A stretch of 29,962 nt of DNA from a virus, in IMG/VR virus record IMGVR_UViG_3300040808_000566, positions 1-29,962 of that record. One strand, written 5' to 3'. Shown here one piece after another: positions 10,219-23,800 of the stretch. Each line of letters starts with the position of its first letter. Position 1 is the first letter of the stretch. The position numbers and the translations under genes are program-made. The notes beneath the pieces are model-generated. The model had not been told where the DNA came from. It saw nothing but the letters and a program-made list of their open reading frames with translations, and did not search any database.

Positions 10219-11793
10219 TTAAAATTGCAAGATTACCTTGATATCTTCTTTTTGGTTTTGGGATCTTGTAATGGATGGTCTATTATCGACGTAGATAATG
10301 TCTCCAGAATATTTTTTAACTTCTGGATTTGATACCCCATTCTGAAATTCTTGACCCAAACTGTAGGTCCTATTATTTATTACAGTTGTTATACCAGGAT
10401 TAGATTCTGTTCCAAAATCTGTATCAATCTCTAATGAAGAAACTTCACCAATAATCAATAAACTCCCACCATCACCAATATTGGAAGTAAAGTCAACTTT
10501 ACCATATCCATATGATGGATTATAGTTTCTAGACTTGTCGAAGTTAAATCCATAAAGAGATCTATCTTGCCAATATTTAATAACTCCAGTATTTTCATTG
10601 TAAGAAACTACTCTTCCGACAGCAGTAGTACCTGTGGAAATATTTTGCGAAATAATACTATCTGGTAAATATCTACCGTCAGAAATATTTCCAATAAGCT
10701 TGATTGCGTGTAATGCACTTACCTTGTCATCATCAAGAATATCATTAGATCCAAATTTTAATGGATTTTTTACAATACCAAATCTAGCAACTTGATTTCC
10801 AAGAATAAAATCTGGATTTTGCAAATCATTTTCAATTCTACAGTAAACTAATACTCTCGTTGCACCCAACTCTTTATAAACGTTATATCCATGACCTCCT
10901 TGAGGTGGAATGATAACATCAACATCTGGTTCTTCATAACCAATAGTATCTACTGGTAAACCACCCCCAGCAAAATCTAATACTGCATACGTGTATCCAG
11001 ATCCACCATTGGTAACGATAACAGAATCTAACCTAGATTCCGAATCGACAATAACTGTAGCTTCCGCTCCAGACCCGTCACCTTTAATAGGTACTCTATT
11101 ATAGACTTGATTTGCTGGACCAATATTTGCGCCACTATCAGCGATTACTACATTTTTTATCTGTCCACTAGTAGAAGCATGAAGTTTGATTGCTGAAGAT
11201 GATTCATCTGAACCCCACTCATCTGGAAGTGGGATATAATCAATGCCATCAAACTTAATAATATCTGATGGATTAATAGTATACAAATATTTCCACAAAT
11301 AACCATCATTACTACTACCAGCAGGTTTTGGTTCTAAATCGGTAAACAGTGGTTCATCTAATGAAGGCTTACCCGAAAAGTTATTTTCGTCAGTTCCATT
11401 ATGAATACAAATATAAACTTTATAATCTTTATTAACTACATAAAAGTTTGAATAATATAAACTAGTTGCTTCAGATGGTTGTGATAAGTTTGTTCTACTT
11501 ATATCATGTCTATACATGTCATAAGTAAATCCACTTTCCCATTGAATTTTTCTAATAACCCTTTTGACATCATTTTTAGAAATCCTTTTTAAGGATGTCA
11601 TAGTGTCCCAATAATCATTCTCTTCATCAAAACAATCTTTGGGAGATGGTGGTGTTATATCCCACTCAGAGTCATAATCAGTCGCATTTGGGAGACCAAT
11701 GAATGCATAATAATAGTTTGAAGAAACTCCAATGGCATTGACAAAGTTCTCCGCATTAAGTATTCTTAGTTGATCAGTTATAATTGCTGACAT
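10219..11793 (-). CDS. gp8: Baseplate wedge protein gp8
   Basis: A 524-residue protein recognised by SAIITDQLRILNAENFVNAI at the N-terminus, the PPSPKDCFDEENDYWDTM segment, FTYDMYRHD, and SSNDGYLWKYLYTINPSDII. These are typical of cyanophage gp8. In T4, gp8 (about 334 residues) is a dimeric wedge component that binds gp10 and gp7. The cyanophage form is extended, here including a GGSGYTYAVLDFAGGG repeat near residue 262 that resembles repeats in gp14 and both giant proteins. It follows the giant structural gene after a 28-bp gap and precedes the DUF4815 gene by 6 bp. Confidence 0.93.
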   Translation of the reverse strand: MSAIITDQLRILNAENFVNAIGVSSNYYYAFIGLPNATDYDSEWDITPPSPKDCFDEENDYWDTMTSLKRISKNDVKRVIRKIQWESGFTYDMYRHDISRTNLSQPSEATSLYYSNFYVVNKDYKVYICIHNGTDENNFSGKPSLDEPLFTDLEPKPAGSSNDGYLWKYLYTINPSDIIKFDGIDYIPLPDEWGSDESSSAIKLHASTSGQIKNVVIADSGANIGPANQVYNRVPIKGDGSGAEATVIVDSESRLDSVIVTNGGSGYTYAVLDFAGGGLPVDTIGYEEPDVDVIIPPQGGHGYNVYKELGATRVLVYCRIENDLQNPDFILGNQVARFGIVKNPLKFGSNDILDDDKVSALHAIKLIGNISDGRYLPDSIISQNISTGTTAVGRVVSYNENTGVIKYWQDRSLYGFNFDKSRNYNPSYGYGKVDFTSNIGDGGSLLIIGEVSSLEIDTDFGTESNPGITTVINNRTYSLGQEFQNGVSNPEVKKYSGDIIYVDNRPSITRSQNQKEDIKVILQF

Positions 11794-11821
11794 TGGTAGA
11801 CTTTTTATCTATTTAGTAGGT

Positions 11822-14800
11822 TTACACGTATGATCTATAATCTAAACGATTTTTCCTGACAACAACAGGTGATGTATTTATTCCAGATAAGCGATTGCTA
11901 TTAACCGCAAAACTCATTGGTCTTCTTCTCCCTAGATTACTTATTTTACCCCACGTATAAGTTCCTGCTCTGGTAGTTATTCCTACAGGAGCATTATTTG
12001 TAGAAGAATCTACGTTTACTCTCACTCTGGTTATAAAGGTAACACCTACCCCTGGAACAGTAGATGATGTTGTAGAAACTGCTTGTACTTGGTAAACATT
12101 ATCTAAGAAACTATTACCAATAGAAACATTACCAACACCTAAAGTATCTTTAGATGTTATTCCATCACCAACATTTGTATTTTCTAGAATGAAATAATCG
12201 CCCACTTGTATTGCAGATAATCCAGTAGATGCAACTCCAACAGAAGCAACATCAGTATTTCTCAGATATGAATCTAATGGAACAAATAAATCTAAATCTA
12301 GATATGTATTTCCATTATTAATCTGAATCACATCACCAAAATCTCCTTCATAACTAACGTTTTCCATAACTTCATATGATGCTCTAGGAGACTCAATAAT
12401 GACTTGTGGTGGATTTGTTGTCGTATACCCAGATCCAGAAGAAACAACAGTTATTGAATCTACTAATCCATTAGTGATACTACTTTGTAGAACTGTTTGG
12501 TTAGTATAAAAGTTATTCTTATTTGTAAATGTTTGATTATCTGAGTTTGGTATAGATACAGATGGTGCAAACGTATATCCAAGACCACTATTACTAATAA
12601 CGACACCAGTAATAGTTCCAGCAGCAGAAACAATAGCAGTTGCAGCAGCTGAAACGATGGGTTCTTGTGACACTACTGTTATCGTTTGCTTCTTTGTTGG
12701 ATCAGTAGAATATTCTCTAAGATCATCAAAGAAAATCTTAACACCATCAACGTAAATATCTGTTGAAGTTGTATTGACACTATTAATCACTTTTGCGACT
12801 GGAGACATGTATGGCTCATAACTTGATCTAGATTTTCCAACATAACTACCATTCACTGCAATATCATGCTTTTGTTGGCAGAGAGCAATAGATCTGACAA
12901 TAGATTCGCTTTTATCTAATCCTGGACCTGGATATGCAATAGTTTCAACTGTATTTGTATTCACAATATCAGATACTTGACGCTCATTTTGTGCATATAA
13001 TGGATTATCGCTATTAATAGTAAATAGGTCACCTTCTTCGACTGATTCAACAATATCTACATTTCTAGTGTCAACTGATCCAGAACCTTTATAAAATACA
13101 ATATCTACCTTTGTTCCTATTTCTAAAGGAACTGGAAACTCGATAACGCTTCCATTTTCAAAGATATAACCTTCATCTGGAACTTGTAGAACATCATTTA
13201 CAAATACTAGAAGTGTAGATTTAACTTCAATACCAGATCCTGGTTTTGATCTAATAGTTGTTTGTTGACCATTAATAAAGATTGGGAAGAATCTTCTATT
13301 TCCGTCAATCAGGTCTTGAATAGAATCAATAGGTTGCAACTCTCCGAAATGCCATGCAGAGAAATCATCTGCATATAAACGATCCACAATAATGGTGAAG
13401 TATTCAAATGAACCATAATCCGACGTAGTTGGAATACCAGTCTCACCACCAACGGGAACTGTTAATAGGTCACGAACATTAAATCCATAACCATAGTTTC
13501 TTACCTCAAAGTTAAAAATACTAGAGTCTTGACTTACGACAAGATCTACATATGCCTCAGTTCCAAGTCCGCTAGAAGGTGCTTGATATTGAAGAGGAAT
13601 ATTCCAATATGGTTCTGGATCATCAAATATAACTTCTGGTGGATTTGATGAGGTATAACCAGTTCCTGGATTTGTAATAGCAATAGAAACTACTGACCCA
13701 TTATAAACAGTTGCAAATCCAATATATTCAATATCAGAATCTAAAGATGTTGTTACAACACCAATCTTGACATGAGTTTGGATTCCAGATCTATATCCAG
13801 AACCAGAGTTTCCAATAGAAATATTAGAAATTGATCCTGTACCAGATATTGTAGCGGTTCCTCCAGCAGAAACTAAAGGTTGATAACCAAGTCCAGCAGT
13901 AGAACCAACTGAAAGGATGATTCTGCCTCTGGGCAAACCAGATTGGTTAATGTCATAATAACTAGTGCTACTAAATCCAGTAAACTTGATTTTAGTTTCA
14001 CCGCCAACTTCCAGCAGTGAATAGTTTCCATTATTAAATGGACCATCTGGAATTTGGAAAACATTATTAACAAGAACTGCAGCATTTAGGGATGAAATGC
14101 CTGTCACATTATTGCTAAGACTTTTGATAGCAAACTCATGATCATACCCATTAAACTGATCAGATACTGTATCTAAGATAAAGTTATTGGTATATGGACC
14201 ATATTGAGACCCAGAAGAAGAACTTCTTAAGAAAACTCTACCATTAAACTTAGATCTCACATCAATACCAAAGTAATCAACTTCATCTGGTTTGTTGAGA
14301 GAGTTTTCAAATTGAATATTTCCAAAAGGCGGTTCTGGGAAATAAATGGTATTACCAACTATATTATAGTTTGCAGTTACTTTTGTTACTAGACTTCCAA
14401 CTGGATGAGTATTCCTCTTAGTACCAATAAATCCTCTTATACAATAAACAAAGTTTGGATTATCATTAAATCCAATAACAAAGATTCTCATGATTTCATC
14501 ATCAATCTGAATCAGATCTCCACCTTGGAATCCATCAACATCTTCAAACTCAAGGATAGCATTAAATGGAGTTGAATCTATTGCCAATATAGCGGTTGTT
14601 CCAGATGAAACTACTGGAGATTGAACAATATTATCTAAGCTAATCAGAGTTCTTGTATTTTGTTTTTTTGATGTAAATCTATGATCTGTAGTAATCCCCA
14701 AAGATGCAAACTCAAAGATTTTTGGATTAAATGCTAATGCATCTGATGCAGATGCTGCAACTTGAATACTTAACTCATCTACTTTAACAGCATATACCGT

Positions 14801-17800
14801 TGTGGGTAGTTTATCAGTAAGACCTATTCCTGGAACAGTGGTAGATGCAATAGAAATGGCATTATCAGTTAATCCAACATCAGAGAATCTATATGAATAA
14901 TCTAACTCTTCTCCAGTAACAAAATAATGTCCAGGTGTACTAATGATATTATTATCAATGTCAAGTTCACTTTCTTGAGTAGCATTAATATTTTTTTGGA
15001 ATAATGGTTGTTCTTTATGATACAGTTCAAATGATTTTCTGATTGAAAGCTCAGTTCCTTCATAATCGCCAAATCCAGAATCAACTCTCATGTTTCCAAG
15101 ATCAATGATTTTTTCTGGAGTTGTTATTTCATCATAGTATCCAATCTTGTACTCAAAAGTTCTAACGTCAACATCAATGTTTGGTTCTGGAGTAAAGACT
15201 ATACTACAAGTAACTCCATTAGATATTGCACCAAATGTTCCAATACCAGTATCAGTTCCACTAGAAACGATAGAAGCAACATAATCGACCTGTTTATTCC
15301 AGGTTGACATTACAACGAACTCTTCTGCAAAGTGAGTACCATTAGTTAGATCTTGTACAGAAGCAATCATATAAGTTGCATCATATCTACCGCCAAAAGA
15401 TGATAATGTAGTTGCTGTTGGTGTTGGTGATGCGGGGAAAGAAGTATATGTAGTCTCTAGTAGCGCACCATTTACTGCATCAGTTCCTATGCCAGTATTT
15501 GTTGAGGAAAATGCTGTAATAGATGCATCCACTTGGAAATCATTTGAGTTTGGTGAGTCAAATGCGCCAGTTACAATGATTTCAGATCCATCTATAGAAT
15601 ATGTGAAAGTGGCGATACCTGGGGTACTATTAGAACCACCACCAGAACTATTTAAAAATCCATATTCATTTATGTATAGATCTGTACCATCATTGGTAAT
15701 AATCAACTCTTCTGTCTGTACATATCCATTGTCAGCACCAACGTGAATAATCAACTTGTTAGTAGTATCATTCAGCGATAATCTGAAGACCTCAGATTCA
15801 CCAGGACCAATACTTGGAATCTGCTCAGAATACATGTGAACAGCATCTCCAAGAACTGATTCTGATATTGATCCAACACCAACTGTAGAAGCATCGATTT
15901 CTAAAGAAGTTACAAAAACTAAGTAGTTTGTTGTTTTATAACTGATTGGGAAGAATCTCAATAAAACTTCATTACCAGAAATCTCCGCATCAAAATCTCC
16001 AATAGTTGTCTGCGGGAATAATTTTGCATAGTCAACATTAAATACAGTTAGACCATCAGAGAGTAGTAGAACTACACCTGCTTGTCTTTCGTATGGATTA
16101 TCAATATTTTCAACAATAACAAAGTATTTTCTAAATCCAACGACTTTTTCATATACATCAATAGTTGAATATCTTGTAGATCTTACAGCCTGATTAAACT
16201 CCGAAGAAATATCATCTAGTTCTAATACTCTATTACCAACGGACTCAATATAATCTTGTAATAGTCTAGATCTCAGAATAACTTCCTTAGACTTTCTAGT
16301 CTCATTTATGATAGATGTAGTTTCTGTAACACTATCAAAGTCTTGGTAGCAATCTATATCAATGACTCGATGAATATCAGCAATACCACTAATATCTCCA
16401 GATGATTGAATAGTTTCTATTCCCACAAAAGAGTTTGGTTCTGATGGAACTAAAATATCACTAAACTTTTTAAATCCTACAGTATGGACTAAATTTGAAA
16501 CATATGGATTCCAAGTTTCATAATCAACTTCAGATTTTACAGAATAAGAGAAATATTGATAGTAATCACTATCATGTATTCTCTGCTCTGGATCATTTAA
16601 GAAACCTTTTCTTGTTGACCATCCATTTCTAACTACAGATCCAGAAGTAACTGGAAAATCTATCTCATCTGAGGTTACTTTTAATACTCTAGATCTTCTT
16701 CCAGAAACTAATCCTCTAAGAACGTCTCCAACTTTAAAATCATCTAGTGTATAAACTTTAATAATATCTCTATCATAATCAATACTCTGAATATTTCCTT
16801 TTGCACCAGAAGTTCCTACAACTGGTTCATTGCTAAAGAACTTAGTCTTTTGAGTTTCAATTTCAAAAGTTGGTAAATATTTTAATGGAACTATTCTCCC
16901 TACCGAGTTGAAAACATTAAACTTACCAGGAGATTCTCCATCTCCAAGAAGATTTTCTAGACTGTATGTAACAGTTGCTCCAATACCACCAAGGGCAGGA
17001 TCTCTATCGATAATAGTAAATGTAGTATAGTTGTAGTTTTCTGAGTTATAACCCGTACCAGTAGTTGCAATACCAACACTTACATTTTCAACTAATACTT
17101 TATCACCAATCTCAAATGGAAAATCTTGTAGGAAACTATATGTTGGAGAAAGTTCTACGGTTACATGCTTATTGACATCATTAAATGTAATGGTATTGAT
17201 TCCAATGCCATTTGAGTTGTTTATAGTAAGGATTTTTGGAGAATATTCGGATAATTTATATGTATTTTTGATAATATCAACTTTTCTTGAAGATATATCA
17301 TACTTAAACTCCAAATCTTCTACTAACTTATTCGTAAAACCATCAATAATAATGATATCTGGAGCAGTAGAATAGTTTTTACCTGGTGAGGTAACTTTAA
17401 CTTCTTTTACAGAAGATAAGTAATCTAACTCAATAATTGTGGGAGTTTTTGATGAGGGTCTAATAGTATTATCAGAATAATAATCATAACCAATATCGTC
17501 AAACTCGATACTTAATGGTAGACCAATATTATCACTTTCAACTTTTAGAATGGCACCGCTACCATTTTCTGAAACGATCTTATCTATTTTGGGGATACTC
17601 TTATATCCTTCACCTCTAGACTGAATCTCAACTTCAGCAATAGATCCTTCAACAACTGAAGATTTGATGAAATAGTTTAGAGCATTCCCTCTACCAGAAG
17701 TATATTCATATCTTTCTGGGGCATCAAACATAGGTGCCGTAAATGTGTTTGATGTTTTTGAGTTGATTTTAAATGTATTGGAAAACTTACTATCAATAAT

Positions 17801-20800
17801 GTTAATCGAGTTATTAATATATCCATCATCCGATCTATTTTCATAAACATAAAGTTCAAGATTTTCTACATTATTTCCAAATCTCTTCTTTGGAACTAGA
17901 TTGTAATAAATCTCTTTTGGTAGATTTGAACTATTTCTTAAAGTTGCTTTTGCATCACTTGAGATGCCCATAGAACCGTTATACGTGAGATCAAATGAAC
18001 GCTGTTCTGCACTTGTATAGAACTCATGGTTTAACATATGATCCCAATATAATCTAAAATCAAATGCTTCTTTTTCTCTTTCATCATCGATTGATAATGA
18101 AGAATCGGAAAGATCAAAGATAATATCTGAGTATTTTACAACTTCTAGTGGTGGATTTATTGGTAATATTGACCCAGCAAGAGATGCTGTAATATCTACA
18201 GAGTTTATACCCAAGAGAGCATCGTATTTCTGCTCTGCTAACTTGATTCTATCGGGAGTGATAGCAGACACATAATATGCCTTATCATGTTCTAATCCAG
18301 TAGATATTGCTGGATTGGATGATAGATATACTACTTTTTGTCCACTTTGATACTTATGGTTTCTAATTGTAATGAAGTTCTTTAAAGTATTTACATCAGA
18401 AGACTCAAAATCTCTTCTTCCGACGATAACAGCTCTGTTTTGTTTGTTATACTCTACTTTATAAGTTGTAGAAATACCTGATTTTACATGAAGATCAAAA
18501 CTATCTCCAACAGAAAGACCATGTGGAGTACTTGTAGTAACTAATACCCTATCATCTGAAATATCACACTCTAAAATATTTGGATATCTTGGTGTTAAAC
18601 TCTGAATCTCTGGCACAACATTGGTGAATACTAATAGTTGTGGATTTGTGCTAATTCCAGAAGATATGGTTGTCAAACCAATCGAGTTGCTATTTATTTT
18701 TACAGCATAAATCTGTTCAGCATCTGAAAGTAAGAATGCTCCATTTTCATTTTCTACAGTTATAGAAGTCCCACCTTCATTCGAATACTCCAACAAATCT
18801 CCAGTAACAAGAGGATGATTACTCATATTGATTGTTACTGTATTCAGTCCAACATCTTCCGAGGTGATAAAATATAATGGATTTTCTAGAGAGTTTGTAA
18901 AACTTGTTGTTATAAACGAATTTTGTGGACTAAAGGTAAACTTTCTTGGAACTTCAACAAATCCTGAAGCTGCTTGATGAGATGTTCCAATAGAACCATC
19001 ATATTCTCTTTGAACTAATAATCTAGACTTGTTAGGTTCTACTCTTAAAATCTTTATTTTTTCAATACCATTTTGATAAACATCATTTGGATAAATCGAA
19101 TCAAAAAAAGTTGCAACAGAAATATGAGTAGAAACTCCAGTTACTGCAGGAATATCAAGATTTTGCTTTAATGTTATTATGTTATACTTAACATCTATTT
19201 CAGTTGTTGTTAATAACTCATTATTAAATGTTAATGATAAACTTTCCCCAGTAGTATAACCATGTGGGTCTGCAGTAAATGCAGTAAATAGTTTACTATT
19301 TTTTATGATATTACATGTTTTCGATTCATTGTGAAGTAAACTGACAGATTCGATATCTACTCCTTTTACTTTACTAACCCTACCTTTTGCTTTAAAGGTG
19401 TCAATTTGCCCATCAAATACAACTCTATCTCCAACTTTATAGTTATAACCACCAGTAACAATGCCAACACTAGTTACTGATCCAAACTTTGTAGATTTTA
19501 CGATTGCGTTTTGATTTCTATACGCTTTATCATATTTTAAAAATGGATAATCAATAGTATTTGCCAGCAAACTATATGGGGCAGTATTTCTAATCAAATC
19601 TGAAGTATTTAAATCAAAGTATTCTAAAGTTGATGTTGATTTGAAGTTAAACTCTGTAGGAGAAGAAACAAATGTATCTCCAATAACATATGGGAAAACG
19701 GGTTTTCTATAAGATTTAAATAATCCATTTGCGTCAACTTGAGTGTTTATAGTACAGAAATATGCATAAACACCATTTGGATACTCTGGAGTAACACAAT
19801 ATCTTCCATTATGTTCATCTAATGTGCTATTTCCAGTAAACGTATAATCTTCAATAAAGAATCCAGCTGGAAAATCTATTAGATTTGGTCTATTTTTGTC
19901 TTTGTTTAGATCAGTTCTTAATGTATATCCTGAAGTCATCTGGACTATTCTACCACCAGTCTGTGATGAATAACCATAGGGACCATAGATTGGATTTCCG
20001 TCATATGCCCATCCAAGAATTGGTGAATGTGACAAAGAAACTGATTCGGATCCATTAATAAGTTCTAAATCTGGATTGAAAACTTCAACGCCATTCAAGA
20101 ATCTACTAGCAAGAGAAATCTCTCTAAGTTTTCTTGGTGCATAGGCATGAACATATTGAATGCCTCTTGATTTTGTTTTTCCTTCATATAAGAAAGAGTC
20201 TTCTGGCGAAATCAATCCAGTCGAAACATATCTCTCGACAAGATTTATTCTCCAAGTCTGAATATTTGCAGAAACACTAGCAGATCGTCCTCTATTGACT
20301 ACAAGTGCTTGAGTACCTTCAGATTTATATCCTATTCCAGGATTTTGGATTATAATATCAGAAATATAACCATCTTTCACGATTGGAATCAAGTTTGCAC
20401 CAACTCCACTACCAATAATAGAAATATCTGGTGTAGAATAATATTCTTTTCCTGGATCTTGGATTATTACCGAAATAATCTCACCATTTTTAATAATAGG
20501 TTTTAATCTAGCATTTCTGCCCTGTAAAATATCAATATTTGGTTGAGAAACAAAGTTTGAAACTTCAGATCCATACTTTTCACCAGTATTTTCAATAAAA
20601 ACACTATCAATTTCTCCACTAAAAATGGGTCTTATTTTAGCATTTGTATCTACATTGAGATCTTCCTGACTTAATGAAGATCTTCCGTCAATTGTGACTA
20701 CAATATCCTGATATTTGAAAGTATGGTCGCCTTCTACAAATCCATCGAAGTTAATATACTTTTTCTGCTTATAAAAAATGTCCTTTTGTGTTGAAATTCC

Positions 20801-23800
20801 TGAAATATTGCATATTCTGAAAGAATCATTGTCATTTTTTAGTACATAATAGTCTGTTCCAGATGAAAGTCCAGATACTGGAGCAATTTTTGGATTATAA
20901 GTGACTATTTCTCCACTTTTATATCCATGATCTTTGATTTCAATCAAATTTTTATATGTACTAATCCCAGATGATGAGCAAGATCTGTATTTTTTCTCAT
21001 AACTATATCCAGATTGAGAAATATTTACTCTTTTTACTCTATTTTTTCTATTTGTAGACTTTAAATTGTGTTTTCCAGTTCCAACTTGATGCAGATTGAT
21101 CGCATTTCTGTTATTTAAAGCATCAGATTGAGATTTGTGTAACTTTACATTGTAACTATCAACAATAGACACAAAATAATATGAAGATGTCGATAAACCA
21201 GCAATAGCTACTTGACCCAAAGTTTCATATTGAATAGATTCTCCATTTTTAAACTTGTGATAAGTAGAAAAACCAATACTATCATTAACAAGATCCACTT
21301 CAGAAGCACTAAAAGATGAAAAATGAACATATTTTTCAAGTTCTACTTCTGCTTTTGCTCCAGTTCCATTACCACCAGATATTGTTATCACTGGAGTTTC
21401 AATATAATCAAATCCCTTATCTAATACGTCGATTTTACTTAAATAACCTTTTACTGAAATGTTAGATACACATCCAGAACCGTTTGAATCACTAATTCTT
21501 AACTGAGGAACATTGATTACATCATAACCAGAACCTTTTGAAATAACATCTACGGATTTTATTTTACCATAAGAAATAAAATCTTTAGATTTGTAGTTTA
21601 ACAGTTCAATACCATTTCTCCAAATACCTATAGTACCCGATTTAGTAATCTTTGATGACTGATCATTAGAATTTTCATTTCCTGGATGACGAACTATTTT
21701 TCTGATGATATCTTGAGGTTCTATCTTTCTACTATCAAGATTTTTGTAAACATAATCATATGATTCAATAGTATCTTGGATAACGACACCACTAAATGAT
21801 ACTGACTGACCTTTAAGTATATTTGTTCTACTTCTATAAAGTTTGATCTGAGTTGGTGATACTTTTTCAATAAAATATATTCCTTTATCAATATCCAAAG
21901 ATTTTTGCTGATTTTCATCAATAATATTGATTACACCGCCCATTGCTTGGTGGTTCAAACATTGATAATATAAAACATCTGGGGTATCTTCTTGGACTTC
22001 CCAAACTAATACCCCATTACTTACATCATTATTTTTAATTCCATCATTGTATTGGTCACTAACTGTCCCATTAGACTCTACCTGAATCCTGAATGGGTGT
22101 TGATTCATGACATTTCTAAAGGTATACTTTTTACCTCTGATTAAAACCAAAGTCGGATTATTCTCATAAGTTCCAGTTTCATTATTAATAAACTTATAAC
22201 TTCTTACACCATTTGCATCAAGAGTATAACTTGGAACATATGAAGTAGTTCTGGGTTTGTATACTACAGCATCTCCAGTTATAAACCCATGTTTACCAAT
22301 ATTTAAAGTGTCTTCATTTTTGAAGATACCAGAAAATGCACGTATTCTTTTATTTACGTTTAACTCTTCAACTTCAAAAGATGGTCTATAAAGTGGTAAA
22401 GATTGTGAGTTTACATAAATATCACCTGTTTTTCTGTCATAATAAGTATTTTGAACATCAGCTGGATAGTTGATTATTCCATCAAAGTTTGATTTGTTTA
22501 GTCTTTTCTTTAAATCATATTTAATATTTTCATTTAGGAATACTCTACTACCTCTTACAATAACAGAAAACTGGTTGTTCCATTCAACAACAGTGCCATT
22601 ATAAGCATCAGAACTGTTAGATACTGGATCTAGAGTAATATTCTGACCGACTGATAGATCATGTTGTTCGTAAAAATAAACTCTGTAAGCAAAATCGGTG
22701 TTATCTAACAACTCAATAGATTTTACTTCATAAGTTTTAGGGATATTATAAATCCAAGAAGAAGATCTTGGATCATTTTTTATTTCAGCGCCAAGTGTTT
22801 TTATTGGCAGATAATCGTCTTTTTTTAGATTTTTTACAGATGGCAATATGGTCGTTTCAATACCATTATCAAGAACGCCTGTTACTCGTACCTTAACTTG
22901 ACCAGATGTAGTATTAACATACGAATATGCATCTAGATTAATATCAATATTTTCTTCAAAATCTTTTGATAATCCAGTGCATCCCAAAAACTGTGTAGAT
23001 GTTTTGGAAGTGTATTCTACACGGTATTCTATGTTAAAGTCATCTTTTAATACTAAAGTTCCGCTAAGAGGAAATCCAATGGTTGAATCAACATCAATAA
23101 ATGATTGATTTCTCTCTATTTTTACAGTATTTTTAGTTTTGGGATGAATAGTAAAGTTTCCATATGTAGAATCATAGTTTTCTTCAATGGAGCTATCAAT
23201 GTATAGACGATAAAAATCTTTATTATCTTTCTGCAGTTTTTCCAGTTTTGTAATAATACCTCTTGTATTTGGGATATTAAACTGGGTATCTTGATATAAT
23301 GTTCTATTTTGCAGATGGTTTGGATCACCTTCAAGAAGTTCTACAATAAGATTTTTTGTGATAGAATATCTTGAGCTGGAAGGTTCTATCAGATAGTTAC
23401 TTGGAATAACAATATCTACTGGCTTTCCATATAGTGCTTTGAATAATAGTTCAAATGAACATTCAGAACCCTTAGATCTATAAAAGTCTTTAATATTTTT
23501 TACAAAAGTTGACTCATTAATTTCATCATAAAACTCTTGATTTTCAAATCCAGGAGCAATCTGAACTTTTATTTTTCTAAAAAACTCTTTTAATAAGATA
23601 TTATTTAAGTTAGATACAACATCACCATTCTTATGCTTAGATGCCTTTGTAGATGTGAAAATCAGTTTATCCGACGTTACACTATCCTTTAGTCCTGTAA
23701 CCCCCGAGAAACCCCTTCTACACCCCGTAAACTTGGATCTGTTAATCTTACAGATGTATAGGTCAGAAGCTTCATATCCTTCAATATCTGAAGAAGGTAC

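Noticed and set aside
21915-22195. Calling the 4163-aa protein a plastocyanin-type electron carrier because of the H-C-H-M set
   Set aside because: The domain is a small insert in a virion protein and its Met spacing differs from plastocyanin; only a fold resemblance is claimed.
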